A stretch of DNA of 27,341 nt from Microcaldota archaeon (GCA_021792115.1 JAJYVI010000003.1:1-27341), one strand, 5' to 3'. Positions 7,411-16,589 are shown, counted from the first letter of the stretch. Notes: a model not told the origin generated them from the letters alone. A program made the numbers and translations.

Positions 7411-8937
7411 ATGGCAGATTTAAAACAATTATTAAATAAGCTGTCGCAGCTTAAGATCCTGCTTGCATCTGATGTAACGCAGCAGATGCTTGACGGCATA
7501 GATGAGAATTCACTGCTCCAGAAAATAATAGAGATGAAGAGCAGAGCTGCTTCTGAAACTCCTGAAAGCGCAGATCCAAAAAAAGAGCTGGAGTTCATTG
7601 GCAGTGCAGATATTTTAAAAATGGCAAAAGAGATTGCCACTGAAAAAGTGCCTATGCCAGTAGAAGTAAGCCGCAGCCAAGGGTTCAGGCCAGAGGCAGC
7701 TGAAATAGAAGAAAGATTCAGTGTGTCAGAGAAAGAGATAACAGCAGTTGCAAGCATAGATGATTTTACAAAGCATTTTAACAACAGGCTTTCTAGAATT
7801 AAAAAAATATTGGACAAGAGGCAGGGCATAAAATTCCTTAATGCCTTAGAAGAGATAGATAAAAACAGATATTTATCAGGCAGGGAAATTGCAGTCGTAG
7901 GAATTGTATCAAAAAAGATTGCGACAAAAAATGGAAATATCATGGTCGAGCTTGAGGACAGCACAGGCACTGCGAAAGTAATATTTATGAACAAGCAGGC
8001 ACATAGCCATAAAAACAACATATTTGATGATGCAGCAAGAATCGTGAACGATGAGGTTATAGGAATAAAAGGAAAATTATCCCATCCCTTTATCATTGCA
8101 AATGAGATTATATGGCCAGAGCCTGTAATAAAGACTGCCAAAAAGTTTGAGGAAGACTTTTCAGTGGCGTTCCTGTCTGACATACATACAGGAAGCAAGC
8201 TGTTTATGGAAAAAAATTTCTTGCATATGCTTAAATGGATGCAGGGCAAGGTAGGGGAAAACAGCAATGTCGCAGGGAAGATAAAATACATTGTAATCGC
8301 AGGTGATGTTGCTGACGGCATAGGAATATACCCTAACCAAGATAAGGACTTGCAGGTGCTGGACATATACCAGCAGTATTCAATGCTGTTCAACATGCTT
8401 GACGCGGTGCCTGATTACATTCATGTCTTTGTGATGCCAGGCAATCATGATGCAACCCAGAGGGCCGAGCCCCAGCCGCCATTTGATGCAAGCATAATCA
8501 AGGATTTCAAGAAAAGTAATATACACATAGTGCAGAACCCAAGCTTTATATCTCTTAACGGGCTTGACGTGCTCGCATATCACGGGACTTCGCTTGATTC
8601 AGTTATTGCGTCAATCCCAGGGCTTGCATATTCCCAACCTGAAACAGCAATGATAGAGTTGCTGAAAAGGAGGCATCTTTCGCCGATATATGGAGGAAAC
8701 ATAATACTTCCTAGCCCGAAGGACAATCTTGTAATAGACAGGACTCCGGACATACTCCATATGGGGCATATACACACAAACGGCCTGGCAAACTACAAAG
8801 GCGTCTGGGTTGTAAACAGCGGGACATGGCAGTCCAAGACAGAGTTCCAGACCAAGCAGGGGCATATGCCTACGCCGTGCAAGATGCCTGTATTCAACTC
8901 CAAGACAAATAAGTTCACAATAGTAAATTTTTCATGA
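7411..8937 (+). CDS. polB: DNA polymerase D small subunit (DP1), 3'-5' exonuclease
   Basis: DP1 is the proofreading exonuclease of archaeal polymerase D. The N-terminal 150 residues are variable and helical. An OB-fold lies near 155-240 (GREIAVVGIVSKKI, MVELEDSTGTAKVIF). The calcineurin-like phosphoesterase domain has its metal-binding motifs intact: SDIH (256-259), GDV (298-300), GNHD (344-347), HG (391-392) and GHIH (452-455), so the exonuclease should be active. Length, 508 residues, is normal to slightly short. It starts 8 bp after the UPF0147 gene and ends 4 bp before DP2, so both subunits are made together. A long open frame on the opposite strand (7392-8396) is a shadow. Confidence 0.96.
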   Translation: MADLKQLLNKLSQLKILLASDVTQQMLDGIDENSLLQKIIEMKSRAASETPESADPKKELEFIGSADILKMAKEIATEKVPMPVEVSRSQGFRPEAAEIEERFSVSEKEITAVASIDDFTKHFNNRLSRIKKILDKRQGIKFLNALEEIDKNRYLSGREIAVVGIVSKKIATKNGNIMVELEDSTGTAKVIFMNKQAHSHKNNIFDDAARIVNDEVIGIKGKLSHPFIIANEIIWPEPVIKTAKKFEEDFSVAFLSDIHTGSKLFMEKNFLHMLKWMQGKVGENSNVAGKIKYIVIAGDVADGIGIYPNQDKDLQVLDIYQQYSMLFNMLDAVPDYIHVFVMPGNHDATQRAEPQPPFDASIIKDFKKSNIHIVQNPSFISLNGLDVLAYHGTSLDSVIASIPGLAYSQPETAMIELLKRRHLSPIYGGNIILPSPKDNLVIDRTPDILHMGHIHTNGLANYKGVWVVNSGTWQSKTEFQTKQGHMPTPCKMPVFNSKTNKFTIVNFS

Positions 8938-8941
8938 TTCC

Positions 8942-11900
8942 ATGGACATACATGAGTATTTTGCAATGTTCTCAGACGAATTCAATAAGGTTAACAGCAT
9001 AGCCTCTGAGTCAAGGAAGAAGGGCAAAGACCCAGAGCTCTTCCCAGAGATAAAGGCCGCGCCAAGCCTTGCGGACAGGGTTGAGGGGATTATAGGCATA
9101 GAGGGCCTTGCAGACATTATAAAACATTCTGGCGCTGACAAGCAGAGGCAGGAGCTGGCATTCGAGACCGCGCGCGAGATTTGCACAAATAAGAAATTCG
9201 AGCAGGATCCAGGCAAAAGAGTTTTACTAGCAGTGAGGACAGGTCTTTCCATACTTACAGAGGGCATCCTTGTTGCGCCTACAGAAGGAATACAGGACGT
9301 AAAGCTGTACAAGAACCCTGACGGCACAAGCTATGCAGCAGTAGTGTTTGCAGGCCCGATAAGAAGCGCTGGGGGCACAAGCGCTGCTCTTGCCGCAGCA
9401 CTTGCTGATTACTCAAGAAAGCTGCTAGGCATAGACAGGTATAAGCCTTCCAGCACAGAAGTGGAGAGGTACCTTGAGGAAATACATATATATAATTCTA
9501 GGGTCGCAAGGCTGCAGTACCTTCCAAAGGACGAGGACATACGCGTTATAATAGAAAACTGCGAGGTCTGCATTGACGGAATCCAGGTAGGCGACATAGA
9601 GGTCAGCATTCACAAGAACCTGAAGCGCACTGACTTGTCAGGAAAACAGGAATTATTGACCAATAGGGTTAGAAGCGGGATAGGACTCGTCATATGCGAA
9701 GGAATTGCGCAAAAAGCCAAGTCTGTTCTGAAACATGCAAAGAATGCAGGACTTAATTGGTCATGGCTCAACAACATAATAAAAGTAGACAAGGAGACTG
9801 TACAGGTAAAGAAGGCAAATGATAAGTTCCTTGAGGACATTGCCGCAGGCAGACCGATACTTGCATATCCAGAGCACTATGGAAGCTTCAGGCTGAGATA
9901 CGGAAGGTGCAGGTTCTCAGGAATAGCCTCAAAGGCAGTGCACCCTGCAACAATGGTAATAACAAATGACTTTCTTGCAGTAGGCACCCAGATGAGGATT
10001 GACAAACCTGGAAAAGGCTGTATTGCAGTGCCTGCTGACTCTATAGAAGGTCCATTTGTCAAGCTTGATGATGGGCATGCAGTACGCATAAAGACTGCGG
10101 CAGAGGCAAATGAGATAAAAGGAAGAATAAAAAAAATACTCTCTCTTGGCGATATACTCATTACATTTGGGGACTTCAAAAAAACAAACACACTGCTGCA
10201 GCCCACAAGCTATGTAGAAGAATACTGGATTGAGCAGCTCGCTGCTGCAAATGCTGATGAAAATGATCTTGAAATTGCAAATAAAATCAATGCAGGCTCT
10301 CTTGGCTTTGCAGCATGCTATGAGTTATCAAAGAAATATGGAATCCCGATGCATCCGAGATATATATATGATTACAGCGACCTGTCTATGCAAGAGCTTA
10401 ATGGTCTTTTTGAAGATATATTTGCATGCAGAGAGCTTGACAAAAAAAACATATCAAGTGTTTCTGAGATAAACATAAACAGCAAAAAGTCTACATTTGC
10501 TCTTGAAAAAATGTGCATAGAACATTTTGAGGAGACCAACAAGATTATAATAAAAGGTGACGATGCTCATGCCCTGCTGTATTCCCTTGGGCTTGTTAAT
10601 GACAAAGAAGTTGCACTAAGCGAAACCCAGTTGGTAAACTTTAAGGCAGCTCAAAAAGGCACAGTCCTTGAAACATTAAATGCTATTGCTCATTTTATTA
10701 TAATGAACAGATCTACTCGTATAGGCGCAAGAATAGGTAGGCCTGAAAAAGCAAAGCAAAGGATGATGAAACCCGCGCCTAATGGACTCTTTCCCATAGG
10801 ATCATATGGAGGAAAAGAGCGTAGCATATCAAAGGCTTATGAGCTCAGCAAAAAGAAGTTTGACAGCAGAAATATAAGCATTGAAATTGCAAGGTTCATG
10901 TGCGATGGAAAGCAAATACCATCTTTCTATTGCGCTGAGCATGGCAAGCGAGCCACAATAGAGAGGATATGCAGTTCATGCAATAGAATCTCATATGATG
11001 TTATATGCAAGCACTGTGGCATTGAGACCTCTACATCTGGTGTCATGACCATAGATTTGGCAGACACGTATGAAAGTGCTGTCAAGGACCTTGGGCTTGG
11101 TGAGCTAGGTATGTTGCCAAAGAATGTGAAGGGCATCATGGGGCTTGTCAGCAAAAATAAGATACCAGAGCCTATTGAAAAGGCAATGCTTAGGGCCTTG
11201 CATAAGGTTTTTGTGTTCAAGGATGGCACTTGCAGGTTTGATGCAACAGATGTACCTCTTACTCACTTTTATCCTGATGAGATATCATGCAGCGTTGAAA
11301 AGCTAAGGCAGTTGGGATATACAAAAGACAGCGAAGGAAATGACTTAAATGATGGAACCCAGGTTGTAGAGATGTTCCATCAGGATATACTTATCAACAG
11401 GAAAGGCGCAGAATATCTGCTTGATATAGCACGATTTATTGATGATCTGCTCGTTAGATACTATAAGATGCAGCCATTTTATAATGCAAGAACAATAGAA
11501 GATCTCATAGGTCATTTTGCTATAACCCTATCTCCTCATACCTCATGCGGTGTTTTAAGCAGGATAATAGGATTTACAGATGCAAATGTGGGATTCGCGC
11601 ATCCATATATGATATCTGCAAGGAGAAGAAATGCAGATGGAGATGAAGATAGCACTATGCTGCTGCTTGATGGCCTTATAAACTTTTCAAAGTCTTACCT
11701 TCCTTCATCTATAGGCGGAACAATGGACGCGCCGCTTATCCTTACAATAAATGTTTTGCCTGAGGAAGTCGATGATGAAGTATGGAGCATGGAAGTCATA
11801 GATAAGTATGGCATTGATTTTTACAATAGAACAATGAGTTTCTCCTCTCCAAGCGAGGCAGCAGTCGAATGCGTAAATAACAGACTCGGTTCAGACGCGA

Positions 11901-12436
11901 TATACAGAAACCTTAAATTTACACATAGCAGCAGTATCACGTCAGTTGCGGATTCACCTAAAAAAAGCATATATACAGTCCTAAAAACAATGAAAGAAAA
12001 AGTTGATGCTGAGTTTGAGCTCATGGATAAATTATATAGCGTGGACAAGACTGATGCGGCGCAAAAGCTAATTATGAGCCATTTCATTCCAGACTTGATA
12101 GGCAATCTGCATTCATTTTCAAAACAGATGTTTAGATGTACAAAGTGCAATGCAAAGTATAGGCGTATTCCTCTCAAAGGTAAATGCCAGAAATGCGATG
12201 GCAAGCTCACATTTACAATTTCAAAAGGAGGAATAGAAAAATATCTCAGCCTTGCAATATCCCTTGCAAACAGGTACAATGTTGCGGATTATATAAAGCA
12301 AAGGCTTATACTGATAAAGAACGAGATAAATATAACATTTATAGATACTGCAGCTCCTGCAGGGTCAGAAGAGGATACTATTGAACAGAAGAGTAGAAAA
12401 AATGAAAAACAGATGAACTTGTTAAACTTCTTATAA
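8942..12436 (+). CDS. polC: DNA polymerase D large subunit (DP2), catalytic
   Basis: DP2 is the polymerising subunit of archaeal polymerase D. At 1164 residues it is complete and has no intein, although inteins are common at the catalytic site of this family. The N-terminal region carries YAAVVFAGPIRSAGGTSAA. The catalytic signature NADGDEDS lies at 897-904, with Asp901 and Asp903 as likely metal ligands. Zinc sites are formed by Cys664, Cys677/Cys680 and Cys689/Cys692, and near the C-terminus by Cys1066/Cys1069 and Cys1082/Cys1085. The protein ends QMNLLNFL, a good PCNA-binding (PIP) box of pattern Qxx[L]xxFL at the extreme C-terminus. It follows DP1 by 4 bp. The gene is convergent with the CMP-kinase-like gene, 46 bp away. 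Confidence 0.97.
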   Translation: MDIHEYFAMFSDEFNKVNSIASESRKKGKDPELFPEIKAAPSLADRVEGIIGIEGLADIIKHSGADKQRQELAFETAREICTNKKFEQDPGKRVLLAVRTGLSILTEGILVAPTEGIQDVKLYKNPDGTSYAAVVFAGPIRSAGGTSAALAAALADYSRKLLGIDRYKPSSTEVERYLEEIHIYNSRVARLQYLPKDEDIRVIIENCEVCIDGIQVGDIEVSIHKNLKRTDLSGKQELLTNRVRSGIGLVICEGIAQKAKSVLKHAKNAGLNWSWLNNIIKVDKETVQVKKANDKFLEDIAAGRPILAYPEHYGSFRLRYGRCRFSGIASKAVHPATMVITNDFLAVGTQMRIDKPGKGCIAVPADSIEGPFVKLDDGHAVRIKTAAEANEIKGRIKKILSLGDILITFGDFKKTNTLLQPTSYVEEYWIEQLAAANADENDLEIANKINAGSLGFAACYELSKKYGIPMHPRYIYDYSDLSMQELNGLFEDIFACRELDKKNISSVSEININSKKSTFALEKMCIEHFEETNKIIIKGDDAHALLYSLGLVNDKEVALSETQLVNFKAAQKGTVLETLNAIAHFIIMNRSTRIGARIGRPEKAKQRMMKPAPNGLFPIGSYGGKERSISKAYELSKKKFDSRNISIEIARFMCDGKQIPSFYCAEHGKRATIERICSSCNRISYDVICKHCGIETSTSGVMTIDLADTYESAVKDLGLGELGMLPKNVKGIMGLVSKNKIPEPIEKAMLRALHKVFVFKDGTCRFDATDVPLTHFYPDEISCSVEKLRQLGYTKDSEGNDLNDGTQVVEMFHQDILINRKGAEYLLDIARFIDDLLVRYYKMQPFYNARTIEDLIGHFAITLSPHTSCGVLSRIIGFTDANVGFAHPYMISARRRNADGDEDSTMLLLDGLINFSKSYLPSSIGGTMDAPLILTINVLPEEVDDEVWSMEVIDKYGIDFYNRTMSFSSPSEAAVECVNNRLGSDAIYRNLKFTHSSSITSVADSPKKSIYTVLKTMKEKVDAEFELMDKLYSVDKTDAAQKLIMSHFIPDLIGNLHSFSKQMFRCTKCNAKYRRIPLKGKCQKCDGKLTFTISKGGIEKYLSLAISLANRYNVADYIKQRLILIKNEINITFIDTAAPAGSEEDTIEQKSRKNEKQMNLLNFL

Positions 12437-12482
12437 TAATAACAATAATAATGATACAAAATCCAGTGCTATAAACGCAGTA

Positions 12483-12992
12483 TCACTTTTTATTTTTTGT
12501 AAGCATCTCAATCATGCTTACAATTTCATCAGCGCTTACTCTTTCAGTATTTATGCACAAGTCAAAAAAAGAATGCTCTGTTATGTCTATATTATAGATT
12601 GTTTTGAATTCTGTTATAGTAAGCAGGTCTTTTGTTCTTAAGAATTCTTCAGCATCCTTTACACTAATCTTATTATTTTTTGCATATCTTCTTGCACGTT
12701 CCATAATGTCTGCTTCTAGCCATATTCTTATTGTTGCGTCCTTTACAAGCCACGGTCCAAGCCAGGTTGTTACAATGCAATTTCCCTTTTTGGCAGCTTC
12801 AATAATTCCACTATCAAAAGCCTTCACAAATTTTTCATTGCTATTCTTAAGAATATCAAGCAATTCATCATTGCTTTTTGCATAGTGTTTGTAGGAATGG
12901 TTTATATGCAGGATACCGAGCTTTTCGGAAATTATATTGCCTATTGTTGTCTTTCCGCTGCTGCTAAGCCCACTAATGCATATTTTAATCAT
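12483..12992 (-). CDS. cmk: Archaeal CMP kinase-like P-loop protein
   Basis: The 169-residue protein is an archaeal-type cytidylate kinase, which phosphorylates CMP/dCMP. It begins with the P-loop GLSSSGKTT (8-16), then a region of IRIWLEADIMERARRYA, matching the Walker-B/LID neighbourhood of archaeal Cmk, and ends YNIDITEHSFFDLCINT, which matches the family's Y-x-IDI-x-D-x-S-x-YDL-x-INT. It is shorter and more divergent than typical; the usual V-x-EGRLAG segment is replaced by VTTWLGPWL. It is last in the run adkA, DUF106, L34e, MBF1, cmk, a gene order close to that of other archaea. An adenylate-kinase-like NTPase of other specificity is the alternative. Confidence 0.8.
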   Translation of the reverse strand: MIKICISGLSSSGKTTIGNIISEKLGILHINHSYKHYAKSNDELLDILKNSNEKFVKAFDSGIIEAAKKGNCIVTTWLGPWLVKDATIRIWLEADIMERARRYAKNNKISVKDAEEFLRTKDLLTITEFKTIYNIDITEHSFFDLCINTERVSADEIVSMIEMLTKNKK

Positions 12993-13035
12993 ATAATGCC
13001 ATGCCTAATATTTCTCTCGCAAATACCAAACTAAA

Positions 13036-13428
13036 TTACTCAGTCAGTTTAATATCAAGAGTCTTCTCCAGTTTCTTTATAAGGGTATTGCTAGGTTTTG
13101 CTCTTTCATTTTCAACTCTTGCTAAAAAGCTTTCCTTTTCATTTATAATCTCTGCAAGAACTTTGAGTGACAGGCCCATATGTTCTCTTGCTGTTTTTAT
13201 GGCTTCCCCATAATCCTCAACAAGATCTGGCATTTCAGGATCTGTATTATCTCCCTTATCAGGATTAGATGTTCTGTTCGCATGTGCTGTTGCAGTGCTT
13301 GGCTCGCTGCTTGTATATAATACCTTTTTATTGTAGCTGCACTTTTCACATACTCTTAGATCAACGCCTTCTACGTTGATAATATAGGCAGTATTTATCT
13401 TTCTGCCGCACAATTCGCATTCCTCCAT
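13036..13428 (-). CDS. Multiprotein bridging factor 1 homologue (zinc ribbon plus HTH)
   Basis: Archaeal MBF1 is a transcription-related protein with an N-terminal zinc ribbon and a C-terminal Cro/C1-type helix-turn-helix. Here CELC (4-7) and CEKC (27-30) form the ribbon, a low-complexity linker (Ser/Thr/Asp/Pro-rich, about 40-65) follows, and the HTH spans about 74-127, with AIKTAREHMGLSLKVLAEIINEKES followed by IKKLEKTLDI. The ATG at 13428 is preferred over a GTG at 13437: GTGG lies 5 nt upstream and the protein then begins MEECELCG as homologues do. It sits between L34e and cmk, where most archaea have no gene. Confidence 0.93.
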   Translation of the reverse strand: MEECELCGRKINTAYIINVEGVDLRVCEKCSYNKKVLYTSSEPSTATAHANRTSNPDKGDNTDPEMPDLVEDYGEAIKTAREHMGLSLKVLAEIINEKESFLARVENERAKPSNTLIKKLEKTLDIKLTE

Positions 13429-13520
13429 ATAACCCACTTATTTAAGGATTTTTGCTGAAATCTATGCATCACTAATTTAAAAACCTATTATAAGACAAAA
13501 TATAAGTATAATAATAGAAT

Positions 13521-13835
13521 TTAATGTGCAACCATCTGCAGTACATAAGCTCTTTGCTTTATGCCTACTTCATCAAGTTTCATTATGCCCTGCTCAACTC
13601 TGTTTCCAAATTTTATGACATCCTGAGTACACTTAGCGCACAGCACTCCTCCAAATATTCTAGCATTTGTTTTTCTTGTCTTTGCTCCTTTTTCAGAAAT
13701 TCCATTAAGTTCCTGATTGCAGATTGCGCAATGCGGTTTTGCATTAGCCTTCCTTTTATAATGGATTACTGTCTTTCCGCCAACTTTTCTTTTTAATTTT
13801 CTAAAACTATTTGATCTGTACATTGGTTTTGGCAA
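13521..13835 (-). CDS. rpl34e: Ribosomal protein L34e (eL34)
   Basis: eL34 is a protein of the large ribosomal subunit in archaea and eukaryotes. The basic N-terminus PKPMYRSNSFRKLKRK and the zinc-binding pairs CAIC (36-39) and CAKC (66-69) are diagnostic. I chose a TTG start at 13835: GGTG (13842-13845) lies 6 nt upstream and the resulting MPKPMYRS matches the family's N-terminus. A GTG at 13844 would add three residues and would overlap its own ribosome binding site. The neighbours adkA and DUF106 upstream are its normal neighbours. A TATA-like stretch near 13890-13900 could drive it. Confidence 0.95.
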   Translation of the reverse strand: MPKPMYRSNSFRKLKRKVGGKTVIHYKRKANAKPHCAICNQELNGISEKGAKTRKTNARIFGGVLCAKCTQDVIKFGNRVEQGIMKLDEVGIKQRAYVLQMVAH

Positions 13836-13929
13836 TTTAAACACCGGTTAAGATTAATCTAGTCATTCTTTTTTTATTTTTTTGTTAAAGTATATATAAA
13901 TAATAATAAATAGTTTTTGCAAAAAGCCT

Positions 13930-14430
13930 TTAACTTTTTGTGCCCACTACATCAAATTCCATTTTCTCTTTTGCAGCCTTCTTTTTATCATAGATTAAAA
14001 TCCCTATTGAGGATACTATTCCAAGCAGGAATACAATTGCAAAGAAAAACATAAGATAATTTAAATGAAATGAGAGCAAGGTTACAGTATCTTTTGAATA
14101 CTGCCCAAATAAATGAGGAAGCAGTACATAGTAAATAAGAATAAATAATGGAAAAATTATGAACATAGGCTTAAGTTGCATCTTCAAGCTGCTTGTTACA
14201 AGAGGCATGACTTCCTTCTGTTTTTTTGAAATTTCTTCATTAGGTGCCTTATTTTTTATCATTTCATTAAGTTGCTTTGTTATCTCTTGTATCTGGAGTT
14301 GCACAGATCTCATCTTTTTTGTGTCTGTAGCCTTCCTTTGTATAACTAAAGTACCTATTATGTATGCTACTGCGATTATGATTATCGGTATTTCTGCATT
14401 GTAGAAAGGCATTGTTGTTAGTAAAAACAT
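13930..14430 (-). CDS. EMC3/DUF106 family membrane protein (YidC/Oxa1 superfamily)
   Basis: DUF106 proteins are archaeal members of the Oxa1/YidC/EMC3 superfamily and are thought to help insert membrane proteins. From the ATG at 14430 the protein has a helix near 11-28, a charged coiled-coil hairpin (about 35-72, with KQLNEMIKNKAPNEEISKKQKEVMPL), then helices near 84-102 and 124-146 and a short basic tail. That three-helix arrangement with a cytoplasmic coiled coil is the family layout. The ATG has GTGG 5 nt upstream; an in-frame GTG at 14439 is the alternative. It lies between adkA and L34e, as in many archaea, where secY is usually close by. Confidence 0.9.
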   Translation of the reverse strand: MFLLTTMPFYNAEIPIIIIAVAYIIGTLVIQRKATDTKKMRSVQLQIQEITKQLNEMIKNKAPNEEISKKQKEVMPLVTSSLKMQLKPMFIIFPLFILIYYVLLPHLFGQYSKDTVTLLSFHLNYLMFFFAIVFLLGIVSSIGILIYDKKKAAKEKMEFDVVGTKS

Positions 14431-14515
14431 TTTATCCACTCATTGTTGTTTTTTATTTATGCGTTTATTTATGTTTATTTTAGTATCTAGTTTATGTTTT
14501 GGTGTTTTTATTGTA

Positions 14516-15094
14516 TTACTCAATATTTTCATTAAAAAGATCTGATATTGCGTCTGCGAACCTTTTTTTGGCATCTTCAAACATGTGTTGTTTATTATTT
14601 ATTATATGCATAGAGATATTTAAATATGATGTGTATTGTGACAAAATAGACATATTAATAAGCCTCTGAGTGTTTATAAGGTAATCATCCTCATTTTCTC
14701 TGACTCGTGTTCTGTCGTTTATTCTCCTTACAAGTATGTCCTCTGTTTCTGCATCAATGTATACAAAACCAATTATATTATCAAGCTTCTTTAGCGCTTC
14801 CAAGGGCAGCCCAGGAAGATATCTTCCATTTGCTGCTATTGAAGCATGCGTATCTAATATTATGTTTCCATCCATCTCTGACACTTTTTCAAATGCATGC
14901 TCTCTGAGCTCTGTTATTTTTTTATTTGACAAGTATCTTATCTGGTCTCTATTTTTTATATATCCTTTTTCAAGTCCTTCTGCTTCCATTATAGACCCTA
15001 TATTTGCTATCTTGCAGTCTATTCCTTCTAAGGATTTCATAAGTGTGCTTTTTCCAGATCCTGGTGAGCCTGATACTATTATTATTTTTTTCAT
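14516..15094 (-). CDS. adkA: Archaeal adenylate kinase
   Basis: Archaeal-type adenylate kinase converts ATP and AMP to two ADP. The 192-residue length is typical. Motifs include the P-loop GSPGSGKST (9-17), NIGSIMEAEG with NRDQIRYLS (AMP site), ILDTHASI and GRYLPGLPLEAL, which are characteristic of AdkA, and VRRINDRTRVR in the lid region. It is first in a run of five minus-strand genes that includes the EMC3/DUF106 and L34e genes. The 135 bp upstream are a T-rich, low-complexity stretch on the plus strand with no gene; secY, the usual upstream neighbour, is absent and a PHP-domain gene takes its place. Confidence 0.95.
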   Translation of the reverse strand: MKKIIIVSGSPGSGKSTLMKSLEGIDCKIANIGSIMEAEGLEKGYIKNRDQIRYLSNKKITELREHAFEKVSEMDGNIILDTHASIAANGRYLPGLPLEALKKLDNIIGFVYIDAETEDILVRRINDRTRVRENEDDYLINTQRLINMSILSQYTSYLNISMHIINNKQHMFEDAKKRFADAISDLFNENIE

Positions 15095-15229
15095 CTAGTC
15101 ACATTACATTTAATTTATTTTTTATCATTTTATTACATTTTACTTTCTTTAATTTCTACTCATCTATTATTTTACTTTTATTTTTTACTTTATTTTACTT
15201 TATTTATATCCTACATTAGTTTTTACTTA

Positions 15230-16075
15230 TTATTTGTTCTGATTTTTATTAAATATATGAAAATACACAGATTTTAGCTTGTCAACTGCATTAGAAACCG
15301 TTTCTGAAATTGAATATGGATTAAAGTGCGCAACAGTATCTTTATATGTTAACTGAATTCTAAATTCCTTTGCAGAACTTCCTGCAAATCCAGTATACCC
15401 CTTTCCAATAAACTCTTTTTTATGGGCATTACTAACTCCTAATTCTGCAAGGTCAAGCGAAGCATTTGCTAGATATGCCCTTATATTTGATGCAATTGAA
15501 AATACATATGAGTTGCTAACTACTTCTATAGCGTCAAAAGCAAGTTCATGTAATAATTCTTTTACAGGTTTATATCCTTCTTCATGTGACGATATAAAAC
15601 TAAAAGGGTGGGCTGCAACTGCAATCCCTCCTTGTTTATGTATTTCATATATTGCATCTCTTGCATCCTTCCCAGGCATTATTTCATTGTTCAGGAAAAG
15701 TCCGACTATATGCCCATTTTTTGTAGATATCTCTTCACCTATTATTACATCAACTTTTATTTTGTTTTTGAGGGCATATTCTTTTGCTCTTAATGCGCCT
15801 TTTATACTATTGTGATCTGTTATTGCTATTACTTGCAATTTTCCAATAGCTGCATCTACAATGTCCTCCGGAGAGTCTATACCATTACTCTGGTTTGAGT
15901 GGATGTGCAGGTCGGCCTTAGAATAAACAATATCATTTATATTGTCTGATTCAGCAAAAGCAAAGGGTTTTTCCAAAGATGCACCTAAACTTGACTGCAA
16001 AAATGCGCCTAGGTTTCTGTGCACATTACTGTTGCCTATTTTTTCAGAAGTGGATTTATTATAATTTAGTTCCAT
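15230..16075 (-). CDS. PHP-domain phosphoesterase
   Basis: The 281-residue protein has the metal-binding motifs of the PHP superfamily: ADLHIHSNQSNG near residue 55, ITDHNSIKGA near 85, a GEEISTKNGHIVGLFL block, and GGIAVAAHPF. DAIEVVSNS and GYTGFAGSSAKE follow, where SNAH and the late Asp-like position normally complete the site. Relatives hydrolyse phosphoesters such as nucleoside 3',5'-bisphosphate or histidinol phosphate; the substrate here cannot be told. About 50 residues precede the PHP domain and are not recognisable. The ATG has GGGA 5 nt upstream. It lies between the DsrE-like gene and adkA on the same strand. Confidence 0.9.
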   Translation of the reverse strand: MELNYNKSTSEKIGNSNVHRNLGAFLQSSLGASLEKPFAFAESDNINDIVYSKADLHIHSNQSNGIDSPEDIVDAAIGKLQVIAITDHNSIKGALRAKEYALKNKIKVDVIIGEEISTKNGHIVGLFLNNEIMPGKDARDAIYEIHKQGGIAVAAHPFSFISSHEEGYKPVKELLHELAFDAIEVVSNSYVFSIASNIRAYLANASLDLAELGVSNAHKKEFIGKGYTGFAGSSAKEFRIQLTYKDTVAHFNPYSISETVSNAVDKLKSVYFHIFNKNQNK

Positions 16076-16153
16076 TGTTTTCCCTATCTAAACTTTTGCA
16101 AACTATCCACTGGCTTTATATCTAAAACCTTACTATTTTTCTGTTTGTTTTGT

Positions 16154-16474
16154 TCAGAAGGTTATTACAGAGTATCCTTTTTCAATACTTTCAGTTATAA
16201 ACCCTCCGCCCTTTACCATGTTTGTTATTTTTTTAAGTTTTCCTTCTTTGTCTACTTGCTCTGCAATGAAAATGCATGCACTTGGTTTGAATTCCTTGAA
16301 TTCATTGTTTACCTTTTCATACAGGTCATTGTTTTCAACAAGCACCTTTTCACTTGGTCCAAAAAATAGCACTTGTATATCATTTCCAGCATCTTTTTGC
16401 CTTTTACTAAAATTTAATGCCATCTCTATTTTTTCCTGTTCTTTGCTTATTATTAAAGATAATATTTTAGCCAT
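16154..16474 (-). CDS. DsrE-like family protein
   Basis: A 106-residue protein of the DsrE/DsrF-like fold: an N-terminal strand (KILSLIIS), a helix ending in MALNFSKRQKDAG, the strand DIQVLFFGPSEKVL, and a C-terminal GGGFITESIEKGYSVITF. Some relatives move sulfur through a conserved cysteine. Here the only cysteine is in SACIFIAEQ, where sulfur-relay members often have a Cys-containing loop, but I cannot tell whether it is functional. It sits between the thermosome and PHP genes on the same strand, separated from the thermosome stop by a 115-bp A/T-rich run. Confidence 0.8.
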   Translation of the reverse strand: MAKILSLIISKEQEKIEMALNFSKRQKDAGNDIQVLFFGPSEKVLVENNDLYEKVNNEFKEFKPSACIFIAEQVDKEGKLKKITNMVKGGGFITESIEKGYSVITF

Positions 16475-16499
16475 ATTTTCACATATTATTGTATTCTAA

Positions 16500-16575
16500 T
16501 GCATTCTAAAAAGATTAAAGATTAAAAAGAAAAAATCCAAATAAAAATAAATAAAAATAAAAAAATAAAAAGAAT
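16500..16575 (-). terminator. T-rich terminator after the thermosome gene
   Basis: On the minus strand, the 15-90 nt after the thermosome stop hold several runs of four to seven T residues (for example near 16556-16563 and 16519-16530). Oligo-T runs are the archaeal intrinsic termination signal. The same stretch lies directly before the DsrE-like gene, so it may also hold that gene's promoter. Confidence 0.5.
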
Positions 16576-16589
16576 AGGATTATTGCTCC

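Noticed and set aside
7392..8396. 334-residue open frame opposite the DP1 gene
   Set aside because: It lies wholly antisense to DP1, which has all its family motifs, and its Ser/Phe-rich composition is the usual mirror of a Lys/Glu/Asp-rich gene.
15095..15229. Short tandem repeat upstream of adkA
   Set aside because: The TTTTACTTTATT-like stretches are irregular low-complexity DNA without a fixed unit.
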